From positions 5,716,001-5,780,000 of the forward strand of contig CM040087.1 of NCBI GenBank assembly GCA_022496805.1: DNA of 64,000 nucleotides, written 5' to 3'. This document shows, one piece after another, positions 25,101 to 37,226 of this stretch. Under the pieces are notes generated by a model. It was given only the letters and a program-made list of their open reading frames with translations, searched no databases and was not told the DNA's origin. The position numbers and the translations under genes are program-made. How positions within the stretch are numbered: position 1 is the first letter of the stretch; every line of letters begins with the position of its first letter. This DNA is from Pohlia nutans. Its lineage: Eukaryota > Streptophyta > Bryopsida > Bryales > Mniaceae.

Positions 25101-27127
25101 CATTATCAATAATCAAAAACATTTACACATTTCCTATTCATTTATTGTAAAAATGGTCCAGAGCGCCAAAAATAATTGTGACTTTCTCAAGTGCACAAAG
25201 CTTCAATCAGAAAAAACAATTGGATTAGTGTAGATCTGAGGTTCCAATTGCATGTCTGAAAACGAGTCATTTAACGCTTAAAGGACCAAGGATTCATGGT
25301 TTTAAGGTAACAAATTCAATTGATCATATTGTGAAAATTATAATTTAGATGAGACCAAATTTTGTATCACTTGAATCAGTGACAAACATTGCATGTGTTG
25401 GTCAAACAACAAATAAATTTGAACAAAAGGAGTCCATGTAAGTAAAACTTACTCAAAACTGCTAAAAAAATTAGGCCCACCTCACGCTTCTTGGTCCTTT
25501 AGGCGTTAAACGAATATGACCATTATAGTCTACCCTCCATGCAATGACACTCCATAATATGACAATATTCTTGTTTCAAGCAATACACATGCAACAAGTC
25601 ATTTCTGTGATTAATCCTTGAAATTAGGGCTTCCCAAACATGTCATAATAGAGTTGTAGAACTTTTCAAGTGCTTAGAGCTCTAAGAACTAAGAGATATG
25701 AGGTTTTTGTCAGATGATTGAAATACGCCATTAGGAGGTGTTAGAATTCAAGACTTCTGTTTTGAAGGTGATTTAGGAAGTATCGTTTAATTTTTTTTAC
25801 AAAGGGTTAGTATTTTGAGACAAGATTTTGGGGCTCAAAATCGTACAGGACCAGATTTGGAAATAAATCATGGGTTGAAATTGCAAACTCTGACAACCCC
25901 TATTGTAACGAGTAAAAGGTGAAAAGAGAGATGAGACCGTACCTCGGTTCTGCACAAGCTCTGCCCATAGGCCGCCGCTGCCCGCGTGATTGATCTCCTG
26001 CCAATTCAAACATCACAAGAAGAAAAGGAAGAATATAAAACTTCGCGTGAATGAAAGAGTATATTGAAATTGGTTCTACTATAACTAAACCACATCAACT
26101 CAAATAGGGTGTGCTATCCTTGGTGCCTACTTTTGGAGATAAACTTAAATCACCCACTCATCATATGTAGCGAACTCCACACAAAAAGGTGCATGTGAGG
26201 CAATTTCTCAACAACACTCAGTAGTAATTCTACATGTCACAACCCATTGTGCCCCTTTTTGAGCAGATGTGTCACAAGATGATAGGCCATTCACTCATGG
26301 GTTAGAACTCATAACCAAAGTTGTTCTTTTGGACCACTAGATCAACCATAAAACTAAAATTGGACACTCTTGATCAAAAAGGGCACAGTAGATTATGTCT
26401 CATAACCGGTTTTGGACTACCGTCCCTCACCGCTAATGCAGTCCATTCATTAGTCCTCTTCACGAATTAGAAAGCAAGCGCTTGTACACATATGGTAGCA
26501 TGCAATTGACTATTGGCAGTGTAGTTGCACGACTTGACACTACCGCATCTCGCCAGCTCTAGAAACCATGCTACACACTTTAGCACCACACCACCAGTGT
26601 GCTACAAAGTACTTCCTCTGTCCCATAAAAAGACCATGAAAACTACTCTGTAAACAAAACAATTTTCATGGCCTTTTTATGGGACAGATGGAATATGTAT
26701 TAGAGTTTTGGATCGTGTAATCAAGAAACAACTTGAAAGATTTTGTTTGCATGATGATTCATACCTCAAAGAAGAGACCAAAAAGAGTGGATGGCATTTG
26801 TCTTCCAGGAACGGATGCATTCACATTGAGAGTCACTTGCGCAAGTGCAGTGGGGAAATTGAACACAACAGCCAACATGCATAACAGCAATCTGGTCACC
26901 CAACATCACTTTCAATCAGAAAAATATATCTATGGCCACTGAATCTTTGAATGGAAATGGAGTCCTCTACTATTCTACAAATTCCTCAACAGCGTTTGGC
27001 TCTTATACCCCAAGATTTGCACATCAAAACATCATATGATAAAAATGCTTCAATCCTCGACATAATGAATGGCTCACCCAGAAGTGATGGCTGTTGTGTG
27101 AAGCAGATTTTCTTTCATTGCAGCCAT
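13107..27127 (-). CDS. ASD1-like: Alpha-L-arabinofuranosidase, GH51 (18 exons)
   Basis: This secreted enzyme releases arabinose from cell-wall arabinan, arabinoxylan and arabinogalactan. Exons, 5' to 3': 27127-27078, 26891-26765, 25997-25943, 25068-24845, 23590-23472, 22420-22273, 21703-21634, 21015-20870, 20222-20177, 19530-19478, 19104-18960, 18076-17958, 17663-17592, 17278-17175, 16284-16228, 15621-15414, 14283-14137, 13259-13107. All have GT-AG borders and total 2043 nt (680 residues), normal for plant GH51. The signal peptide is MAAMKENLLHTTAITSG followed by LLLCMLAVVF and an ALA cleavage site. A carbohydrate-binding-like region covers roughly residues 80-230. The acid/base is E386 in AIGNED and the nucleophile E463 in VSEYAV. 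The C-terminal beta domain ends with the exon reading MELHLPAYSIVALEL. Exon 1 and the NSD acceptor at 16284 are the least certain choices. Introns are packed with MITEs. Confidence 0.93.
13316..13690. mobile_element. TTAA-family remnant interrupted by a second MITE
   Basis: A copy of the GGACCAAGG subfamily (compare 25275-25505) is split by a 190 bp foldback at about 13362-13551. The arms of the foldback contain CACCTAAAACCACCAAC and its inverse. The order shows the foldback inserted second. It lies just upstream on the plus map of the final GH51 exon, inside the gap between the gene's last two exons. Confidence 0.6.
14834..15057. mobile_element. TTAA-flanked MITE, GH51 intron
   Basis: TTAA at 14830-14833 and 15058-15061 flank a 224 bp element starting CCCTTAAAGG. 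Its interior matches the element at 7405-7630. Confidence 0.75.
15158..15331. mobile_element. Foldback MITE, GH51 intron
   Basis: TGATCCACAAGGAACCTTGT at the left recurs inverted at the right (ACAAGGTTCCCTGTGGATCA). The arms are about 28 bases with few mismatches. Confidence 0.7.
17779..17867. mobile_element. Small foldback, copy 1 of a pair
   Basis: GCAAGTGTCCCATTGTG and its reverse complement bound the segment. A related copy is at 24605-24698, with shared flanking text on the left (GGGA or AGGGA then GACCT). Both are in GH51 introns. Confidence 0.65.
18259..18481. mobile_element. TTAA-family MITE, GH51 intron
   Basis: TTAA at 18255-18258 precedes CCCTTGTAGGAC. The right end reads TTTTTAGGGG followed by TTGA, a one-base decay of TTAA. 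The inner CACAATATAATTAATT region aligns with the GGACCAAGG subfamily. Confidence 0.65.
21194..21284 (+). repeat. 30-base tandem repeat, about three units
   Basis: AATCAATTGGGAAMACAAAA followed by AGAACATGGG repeats twice almost exactly and a third time with changes. It lies in the GH51 intron between exons 7 and 8. Confidence 0.75.
22729..23040. mobile_element. Complete TTAA-flanked MITE, 312 bp
   Basis: Exact TTAA duplications at 22725-22728 and 23041-23044 flank an element starting CCCCTAAACATCC and ending GGTTTAGGGG. The right end matches the fragment at 4308-4385. A partial relative of the GGACCAAGG subfamily follows immediately and ends at TTAA 23149-23152, so two elements share one TTAA. 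Confidence 0.88.
23193..23454. mobile_element. MITE with 18-base TIRs, GH51 intron
   Basis: AGGAAGGCAGGGTCGGCA opens and its exact reverse complement closes a 262 bp element. A second internal TGCCGACCC motif lies near the right end. It has no coding content. Confidence 0.8.
23755..23871. mobile_element. Small foldback, GH51 intron
   Basis: The inverted arms are GAGTAACTTGAATGAAG and CTTCATTCAAGTTACT. Confidence 0.65.
24605..24698. mobile_element. Small foldback, copy 2 of a pair
   Basis: This is a diverged relative of 17779-17867. It shares the GCAAGTGTCC arm and the AAATTGAAC-GGGACATTAA interior. Confidence 0.55.
25275..25505. mobile_element. TTAA-flanked MITE, GGACCAAGG subfamily
   Basis: TTAA at 25271-25274 and 25506-25509 flank a 231 bp element. 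Close relatives are at 32806-33035, 50530-50708 and 54792-55053; all share an interior with TGTGTTGG or its inverse. Confidence 0.78.
26612..26694. mobile_element. Stowaway-like MITE
   Basis: The left end CTTCCTCTGTCCCATAAAAA and the mirrored right end TTTTTATGGGACAGATGGAA enclose about 85 bp, with TA at the borders. The CTCCCTC-GTCCCATAAAA signature is that of Stowaway (Tc1/mariner-derived) MITEs. Confidence 0.85.
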
Positions 27128-28285
27128 AGATTGAATTCAACAAAGAGCTACTTCAGAATCAAATCGGTCCTCGTAATCCAAATGCAAACCCACTCCTAAA
27201 TTACTCCAAATGCAACCCTGCACATCAATTTGAAGCTAATTTTCCAAGACTCTGGAACAGAGCTGAGTAGAGGATACTAAAACCTGATCCCATCTCCTAT
27301 ACTCATCTATTCATATACTTGGTTGGACTTTTGGGCATAAGAAAGTTATACATAGTGATAAAAATTTGGTCTCTCAATGAAAGCACACTCCTACATGTTG
27401 GTTAAATTGCTTAAATAGTGAAGGACAGAGTAACTATCCTCTGACATTCAAGAGGAGCTCCAGAACGTAAATGAGCAACAATTCACGAAGAGAAACAGCT
27501 TCTGAACGTACAAAGAACGGCACCGACAACTTGTATCATTGGAAAGAGAGTCAGCGAGAATGGCTTTTGGGGCTTGCATGGAACTCTTTTGCCCAAAAAA
27601 ATTAATTAATTTTCTTGAACCCTACGAACGAACTAATTCTGCCACCTCATTCTGTTCACAAGAATCAAATTGCTTTTGAAGCCAGAAACAGAAGAAAAAC
27701 TCTGCTGGCAATTCCAAAACAACCTTCAACAGCAGGAATCAGAAGAGATTTCAACAATTTGATCATCAAACCAGAATTTTGAGGAAGCCCAGGTCTGAGA
27801 ATTTTGCCAATCAGTCGACGCACTCTAGTAACATTTTATAGCAATTGTAAGAACTTACCCTTCTCTAAAATTCTCCATTATAGATGGAGATCAAAAAAGA
27901 AAGACTTCAAGGCTTACATTTATTGCATGGAAAAACTAATGGGAGTGAAATTTGAAAAACAAAAACAACAGATTGGAGCTTGTGTCAAGAATGAAGAGCG
28001 CTTCACACTGTTGTGAGGGAGGAATTAATTAGTGCTATGGAATGTTATGCTCTTTCTTTTTTTATGTTTATGGTTTTCATGAGATTTTAGATCATGAAGG
28101 AGACATGTATTTCAATCATGGAATTGTGATTTATTTTGCACGAAAAAGGTAAATTTTTATTCTACAGAAATGTATATTGTATGTCTGCTTGAGACCACGA
28201 TTGAGTGCCACAGAAGTAGAACGAAGTGGGGTCCGACCTTGGACTTAGTTTGGGATGAATGATATTTGATGGATGAATGAAATGG
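27128..28285 (-). other. Upstream region of the GH51 gene
   Basis: This is probably promoter and 5' leader. No gene is recognised. A short repeat at about 27295-27410 (ATACTTGGTTGGACTTTTGG) is shared with 23945-24130 and 32570-32790. Confidence 0.4.
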
Positions 28286-28289
28286 TTAA

Positions 28290-28829
28290 CCCCTAAGTGA
28301 CCGAACGACCATTTTATGGTCGCTGCCCTTTTTTACGGGCTGCCCGAGATGAAAAAAAACTTTTTTGAAAAAAAATAAAAAATTTCAAATAGGAAATCAA
28401 GTCTACTTTCCAACCCAATTTGAATTATGTCAATCCGAGTTAAACTCCATCAAGGAGAAATTTTCAAAGACAAACACCTCAACATTGTCCTAGTGTTACA
28501 AAACTTACTATTTCGGGAAAGTAATGATGTTCCCTCTTTGAAATTTTTTGCTTTTTTGAACTTTAGAATAGAATGTCTAGTTTCAACCAATCATACCAAA
28601 TTTCAAATTCTAAAAATAAAATTTGTAATTTTGGTGAATATTCAACGATAAATGCTTCTAAATTTGTTTAATGAGTATCGAAAACATTTTTTGAAAGTTT
28701 GACCGTATGGATAATTACTAAACATCGTGCTTCTCATTTTCTCTTTTGAACCAAACTTCATCAAAGTTGTAGAAGCAACATTTTATAGCACATTTAGGTT
28801 TGGCCCTTACCCCCTCTGTCATTTAGGGG
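28290..28829. mobile_element. TTAA-flanked element, 540 bp
   Basis: Exact TTAA at 28286-28289 and 28830-28833. The element starts CCCCTAAGTGACCGAACG and ends GTCATTTAGGGG. Its inverted right part aligns with 30809 onwards (TTTGATGAAGTTTGGTTCAA in both). Confidence 0.85.
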
Positions 28830-28833
28830 TTAA

Positions 28834-30804
28834 TGGGTTTTCTATTATTTGGGATTAGCTACCCTATTTGTGTCATGATTTGAAAGTTACTCTATTTGTG
28901 CCATTATGTATTAATAGTATACTTATCAAAATTTTAAATGTAAGATACTCATACATAGTGACAACAAAGTGGCACAAATAATTACATGGCACTACTTGGG
29001 TGGTTTATCTTAGGTAATCATTGTTTGGAGCAAGGTTATTGTAAATAGTCAAACCTATAGCGACAAGACTATTTGTAAGTAATCTTGTTCTACGATTGAT
29101 GTGGCATAATCAATTATGTCTTTGCAATTTGCAAACATGATGAAGTTTTGCATTTATATCTTAGCATGGTGCATGATATTTACAACCTTATTGAGAAACA
29201 ACAATCTCCTACCTTGTCAGTTGAATTGAGGCAGCTCTTGAACTAATTTTCCCCATACAATTTCTATTTTCGGTCTTCTCCTTGTGTGTTCATTCCCTTT
29301 CCTCTATAGTAGAATTATCCGGAAAATAGGCTCTCTTTCTTCATTTTTATGCTATGTTTGCCATCTAAATTTATTTTGTGTCAATTGCAAGCTTAGCATG
29401 AATAGTTCAATTGGTTCCCTAGTTTGGTGTGGGGGAGCAAGGACTTTGTGATAGACAAACATGAAGGGAACTCATGAATAGTGCATGCTAGCCTTGGGGG
29501 AGCTTCATATTGCATTGGAGTGACCATGCTCAAGGTTAATTCGCCTAAACACACCTAATCACCTATTTTAACATGTTTTCAAACACAGAGTAGAATTATT
29601 TTTAGCATCCTTTGAGAGTAAAGAGGGAATCTGCAAGAAAGTACCCTGAGTTTTCAATTTAATTCCTCTTTGGGCTGACTTTATGAATAACTATAATGTG
29701 TTGTTCTTGTATTAGATTGTGTTTGTGAACAATGATGCGCAATAGAACGGAATTGGCAGAGCATGAGTATGATTTGGAACAAAATATTTTCAAACTGTAG
29801 GTCATTGCAATGATGTACGTGGAACATGTACTTGGCACACCCACACGTTCCGTGCAAAACCGGCAAGAAATTATTGAGAGTACAAGCTACTTGTAAGTTA
29901 CCACACTGCTGGCTTGAAGACGCAAAGCATGATAGAAGGAGAGCTTTGCAAGGAAGCATGACCACATGGTGATCAAGTACCTTTCCTCTCTCTTGTACTG
30001 TACTGCTTGCTACTGTCACTCTTGTGCCGTAAATCCCGCAACATGTTGCGGGCTTGGAGGTATGACTTAACCCATAAACGAAGTGAAGTTATCTATCTGG
30101 TCATACATTTTTGCATGTGATTTTGCATACAAGTAAGTAATTGTTGTTGTATTTCACTACCGACTAAGGGGTAATTCACATTATGCCCAAAGGTAGAGAT
30201 CCTAGTAGGAAATGTGTCATTTTTCAATTACTAGAATTGAAAAAGGAATGAAACTACGCCATGCACATAGGTTGTGTCAGTGCTGGTGAGTGGTTTTGGT
30301 CAGAAGAGAACAAAAATATAAGTAAAATATTCAACCATTGTTCAAGTGTTGTTTTCACGAATGGGGAAATGAAAAACGACAAGTCTGCTACTAGTGAAAA
30401 GGTCGTCCTCCAAAATGCCTACGTGTACGGTCATACTTTTTGTGAGATTTGACACCAATGAAACGGCCTCTCAAGGGAGAATTGAGTCAGCTGAGAATGG
30501 AAACCCAATTCTCTCTTTTGAGGCAGTCAGTTTTTTATTTTACTATATATTTTCAGCCCAAGACTTTGGACTCTCAGCATAAATTGGGTTTGCACTGCGA
30601 TGTCGTCTTGCCATAGTGTGAATCAACCCTAACATATTTGAAATCATCCTTGCACTTGAGTATATAGAGTATTTGAGTACATTTTTGTATACAAGATGGA
30701 TTACATGTGCAAATATTCATTGGTCATACATATGGAGTCCAAGGGACCATTAAAGACCTTTAGGTACTATAATTTGCCCATCACAAACAAATATGTGGTT
30801 AAAC
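28834..30804. other. Intergenic, no gene recognised
   Basis: There are only short frames without ATG or splice context. One notable item is an 18-base perfect palindrome, CCCGCAACATGTTGCGGG, at 30035-30052. Confidence 0.45.
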
Positions 30805-30808
30805 TTAA

Positions 30809-31207
30809 CCCCTAAAAGCCTTCAAGCGGTATTGGACAAAACATAAATGTGTTATAATATGTGCCTTCTATATGTTTGATGAAGTTTGGTTCAATAAAAA
30901 AAAAGTAGGGCATCATCTATACAAATTACCTGTATGGTCAAACTTCCCAAAAAAACTTTAGATTTTTTTACTAAATTTAGAAGCATTAACCTTTGAAAAT
31001 TTGTGCAAATTGTAATTTTCATGTAAAAAAATTAAAATTTAGCATGATTAGTTAAAGTTGTTTTGTCTATAATTGTAAACTTCAAAAAAGCAAAAGAAAT
31101 GATGGAGAGAAAATATAGATAGAGAATTCTCTATAATCACACAATTGACTTTGTACAATGTAATAAAACACATTTATTTATACCAAGTGTTGAAATGTGA
31201 TTATTGT
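30809..31207 (+). mobile_element. TTAA-family element, right end lost
   Basis: TTAA (30805-30808) then CCCCTAAAAGCC starts a relative of 28290-28829. No matching GGGG-TTAA end is found before the next element begins at 31212, so this copy is truncated. Confidence 0.6.
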
Positions 31208-31211
31208 TAAC

Positions 31212-31781
31212 CCCTAAACGTCCTCACCTATGTCCAATTTGGGCAATTTTGCAAAGATGCATTATAAAATGCAACTAACATGAATATTTGAAACTTGATG
31301 TACTAATAAAAGTTATACATTTTGAAATTTAGATTCAATCTATATGGTTAGATCTTTGATTACTATCACTAATATTTTTCTATAAATTTTGAAACACAAA
31401 ATAAAAAATTATTTTGTAATCCGATTACGAATAAGATATTGACAGTATGGAGATGAAATTTGTTGTGATGGCTTATAATGCAGTACTCTAGGTGTAGTGA
31501 TTTTTGGAGATTTTTTGGATGCTTGATTTCATGAGTTTATTTTTTCAAGAACACTTTTAGACTAAAATCTTCAAAATTTTGGGTGAAACACTGCAACATG
31601 AAATGAGGCATAAAATTTTCAGAAATTGTTTCCTTTTTTATCAGATCACACATACATGAAGCTAACTTCCCATAAAAAAAATTCAGTAAAATAATCACAC
31701 TACAAAAAGTGCATGACGGATGAGAAACTGCGGATGAAATTTTTACATCATGCAAAATATGCATGGTTGGACAGTTAGGGG
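31212..31781. mobile_element. TTAA-flanked element, 570 bp subfamily
   Basis: Exact TTAA at 31208-31211 and 31782-31785, with start CCCCTAAACGTCCTCACC and end GGACAGTTAGGGG. It is homologous along its length to 60028-60611, with a shared TCTAGATTTTGAA/TTTAGATTCAATC region and TACTATCACTAATATTT. Confidence 0.88.
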
Positions 31782-32352
31782 TTAACATTCTACACAACCT
31801 TTGTTGAGCACCATTTGAGTTGGCATCAAGAGAATACTCAACATGTTGAATTCAATTTGAATAGGTGTGGACTTTATTCTTTTTGCTCACATTGTTTTTA
31901 AAAGCTATCATACTATTACACAAGAATGTTAAGAGCATTAAATATTTCAAGGCTTAATTCATATTAGGTTCAAATATTGAATTTGAACCATTAACCATTA
32001 AAATAAGAGCCAATAGAATTTAATAGAAACTTGAAAAATTACTTCACTTAAAGACACCAACAGGCATTGACAATGACAACGCTTGAAATTAGCTTCATAA
32101 TAACGAATGGTTATTGGTGGCCTCCAAACGTCCTAAAGCTTGGTTAGGCCCTCTCTCCAAAAGTAGAAAAATTTGCCAACTATGCGAGACTTCACGCATG
32201 CATGAGCTTCAATGACCCAATTACATTCTTAACAATCTTGACCAATCTTAACTTTTCTTTCAAATGTATTGATATTTTACAAGATATCAGGCACTGATTT
32301 TCTATAATGTATTATTAATCATATAACAACTAGAGAGTATTAATTATGTATA

Positions 32353-35005
32353 ATGAAGCAATGCGGGAATAAAGCTGGCCAATGGAAATCATTGTCAAAG
32401 CCAACATCAAGAAATCTCTCCACTTTGTCAAAGCTAAAGGTTAGTAACTACATGTAACATGAATTGTCAAAATTGAAACATTGACATGCCCAAAACAAAA
32501 TTTGAATTCACTCTAAATAGGGAAGTGTTGATGTAAGATTGACCACACCATAATGTAGAGAATTCTATTCCATCTATTACCAAAAACTCATGTATTCATG
32601 CACTTGGTTGACCTTCAATTATCAAGTTGAGTATAAGCACAACTCAGAAAAATATCTAGTCATTTTGAATGGAAAATGGAATTATCTACTATCACTTCTA
32701 GTGATATGATTGCATAAGAAATTCATACAAACTGATAAAACATTAATCTCAATAGATGCACCCAAACAGCTCAATAGTGAGCTCTCAATGAAAGCAGTCT
32801 ATTAACCCGAAAAAGGACCCAAGGAATCACAGTTTCAAAATGACAAATTCAATCGATCATATTGTGAAAATTATAATTCAAATAAGACCAAATTTTATAG
32901 CACTGAAATCAATGAAGAGCATTGGATGTGTTGGTGAAACAACAAATATATTCAAACAAAAAGAAGTCCACATAAGACCTCCTTAAAATTGCTACAAAAA
33001 CATGAGACTCAATTTGATCCTTCTTGGTCTAAAATTCTAAGTGTCACAAATAGTATCCTCTACTTAACTAGAAATCTTGTTTAATGTAACTCGTCTTTAA
33101 TGACTTGTCCATAGTGACAAAATTCTAATCTTGAGCCACTACACACAAGTCACTATAGAAAAGTCACTAATCTTGAGTCACAACGGACATTTAGTCGTTA
33201 AAAACAAGTCACATTTGACAAGATTTCTACTAGTGCTACTTGATGATTTCACGAGTTCAAAAGTTGAGGGAATTCACAGGGTGGACAGCAGAAGAGGAAA
33301 AGAGCAAAGAATCAAAAAGCAAGTAACGCTAACCGGAGTAGAGCAGCGAAACCGAGAAAACGAGTGGCAAGGAGGAAACCACAGCTCCGGTCGAGTGCCC
33401 GGCGTGCTCGAAGTGTGCGGTCATCATCCTCGTTCGAGACCGACTCAACCTGTTCCTGTTCCTGCAAAAGACCACGCAGGAGTTCGAGCAGAGACAAAGC
33501 TGATGAACCAACTCCAAGCCACTCTCCTAGCAAGTCTGGCTCGTTTCAAGACTCCATACCAAATACCAAGCAGATCTCCCCGGACGCTTCTCAGTAAGAT
33601 TCTTATGTATACCACATTTTATAATTCTTGCATTAGTTTTGCTTATATTAAGGTAGGAGGGGGCTCACTCAATTTCGACAGTGTACCCAATGCCGATAAT
33701 TTTTAAGCACAGCAATCATTCTAGAACGTAAATCTAGGTAGACCATAAATAGTTTATCATTTTAGTTAATAAACAATGAAGGCTCTATGTCGTGCTTAAA
33801 TTTGCATTCTAAAATGACTACCGTGTCTAAAAGTTATCAACATTGGATACACTGTCAAAATTGGGTGCTCCTATCTTAGTCCTAGTTGCTCATCCACCAA
33901 TGTATTCCAAATCACAACAATCATATAAGGTATGTACACCAAAAGCACGTTGAAAGAAGCATGGTTCTTGTTAGCAATTGAAAGGAGAGGATTTCAATGC
34001 ATCTTAGCATGTAGATTTTGGATGCTATATGCAAATTAAGTCTAGTTACCATATTAACCATAGATAAGACATGAAAGATTCATGATCTTTGCATTGAGAT
34101 GCATCAACAAAGACATTATTGTCATCATCAGATGTTGCAGCATGGAAGAACTACAAGCATATTAAAACAGCTTAAGACATTCTAGGACAATAGAGCATGA
34201 TACATAAAGACTTCGTAATATCACGTCCTTTGTTCTGTAACCAAATCCTCTAGGTAATAAACATGCCCCTATTCCAAACTCATTATGTCTTCTCACTCTC
34301 ACACTATAATCTGTCACGAGGAATAGCAAATTCTATCACATCAAACTCCTACAACCCCCATTTACTTTAAAATGTCACTTCTACATGCCACACTATTGAT
34401 TATCCCATCCCATTTAGGGCAGGCTTCCATGTTGGGATCAATTGGGTGAAAGGCAGTAAAGACAAGAAATGAGGTCTCAAGAACCACCCATATTCCACCC
34501 ATTTCGGTACAAATGAAATACATATTCTCCAATTCTCCTGGTTTCACCCATTTCCGTAGAGCTTCCTCCTTTTGAGAACCGACCACCCAAACATGGAAGC
34601 TTGGCCTTTAGACCCTATGTAAGCAAACTAAAAAAAATAGAAGATCCAAGATTCAAAGCTAACAGTTGATTATAAGAACTTTAAAAACATATTTCTATTC
34701 CTTAAAATGCAGGATATGATTCTTCATTTCTGTACCTTCCATGATTCTTCCTCGATTTCTTTTAACTCCATTTGGTCAATTGAATACATTATATTACAAT
34801 ATAATTACTAACCGGTGATTCAATCAGGTTAAATCCTGGTTTGGACCAGTGGGACTTGAACATGCCTCAAGCTGCCCATGAGCTACTTGATGCACAAGGG
34901 CAGTTTGAGCCACCAGGATGTCCCCCAGCACCAGCAAAACCCGCAGAGAAACCTCGGGGTAGTTGTCCTGCCTCCTACCAAAACCCTTGTCCGGAGCTTC
35001 GATAA
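32353..35005 (+). CDS. Unrecognised basic protein, three exons predicted
   Basis: I do not recognise this gene. Predicted exons are 32353-32439, 33280-33593 and 34828-35005, with GT-AG borders and joining phases, giving 192 residues. Exon 1 encodes MKQCGNKAGQWKSL. Exon 2 is clearly richer in GC than its surroundings and encodes a Lys/Arg-rich stretch (GGQQKRKRAKNQKAS, then PRKRVARRKP) followed by serine-rich RSVRSSSS and CSCSCKRPRR. Exon 3 encodes LNPGLDQWDLNMPQ, a proline-rich PPAPAKPAEKPRG and a stop after PCPELR. The basic clusters look like nuclear-localisation or nucleic-acid-binding sequence. The start is uncertain and further 5' exons may exist. MITEs at 32806-33035 and 33060-33235 lie in intron 1. 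Exons 2 and 3 are better supported than exon 1. Confidence 0.55.
32806..33035. mobile_element. TTAA-family MITE, GGACCAAGG subfamily
   Basis: TTAA at 32802-32805 then CCCGAAAAAGGACC. The interior matches 25275-25505 for most of its length. The right end is decayed. Confidence 0.65.
33060..33235. mobile_element. CACTA-like MITE
   Basis: The right end reads ATTTCTACTAGTG (inverted CACTAGTAGAAAT). The left end ACTAGAAATCTTGTTTAATG mirrors CAAATGTGACTTGT-type sequence on the right. The left terminus has decayed. Confidence 0.6.
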
Positions 35006-35409
35006 GCTCGGTAACAGTATGGCTTGGATTTTAAGCCTCTAAAAATCTACCTGAACAGTGAAAAAACCGCAAGCATTTCTCACTGGTATGTAATCGGAAA
35101 CTCTTGCAACACCCATGAAGGATCACGTCCAAGTAGTCTATTCTCAATGATATAAACTATCACGATATTGTAATCTAGGGCTCAGCAAATTGTCATTATA
35201 CTGTAAGCCTATCAGAATTCAATAAGGTTTAGAAGGTGACGAAGTCCCATCTCATGGGTCTTCGAATAGCATGAAGCCGGAATTGGGGGTCTACATATGC
35301 AGGGAGTCTTTTAAGCATCCCGTCTGGAGGAAGAAACCCTATGGTGTGTTAGGTTTCCTCCTCCGAGTACAAACTAGCCAAATAATGGAGGAATAACAGA
35401 GTTGATATC
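35006..35409. other. Intergenic
   Basis: This holds the 3' ends of the preceding (+) gene and of the TPI gene (-). A short inverted pair (GGAGGAAGAAACC and GGTTTCCTCCTCC) lies at about 35325-35375. Confidence 0.4.

Positions 35410-37226
<1,817 letters not shown>

Noticed and set aside
29681..30019. 112-codon frame on the minus strand
   Set aside because: It lacks an ATG start, has no recognised motif and no coding-type base composition.
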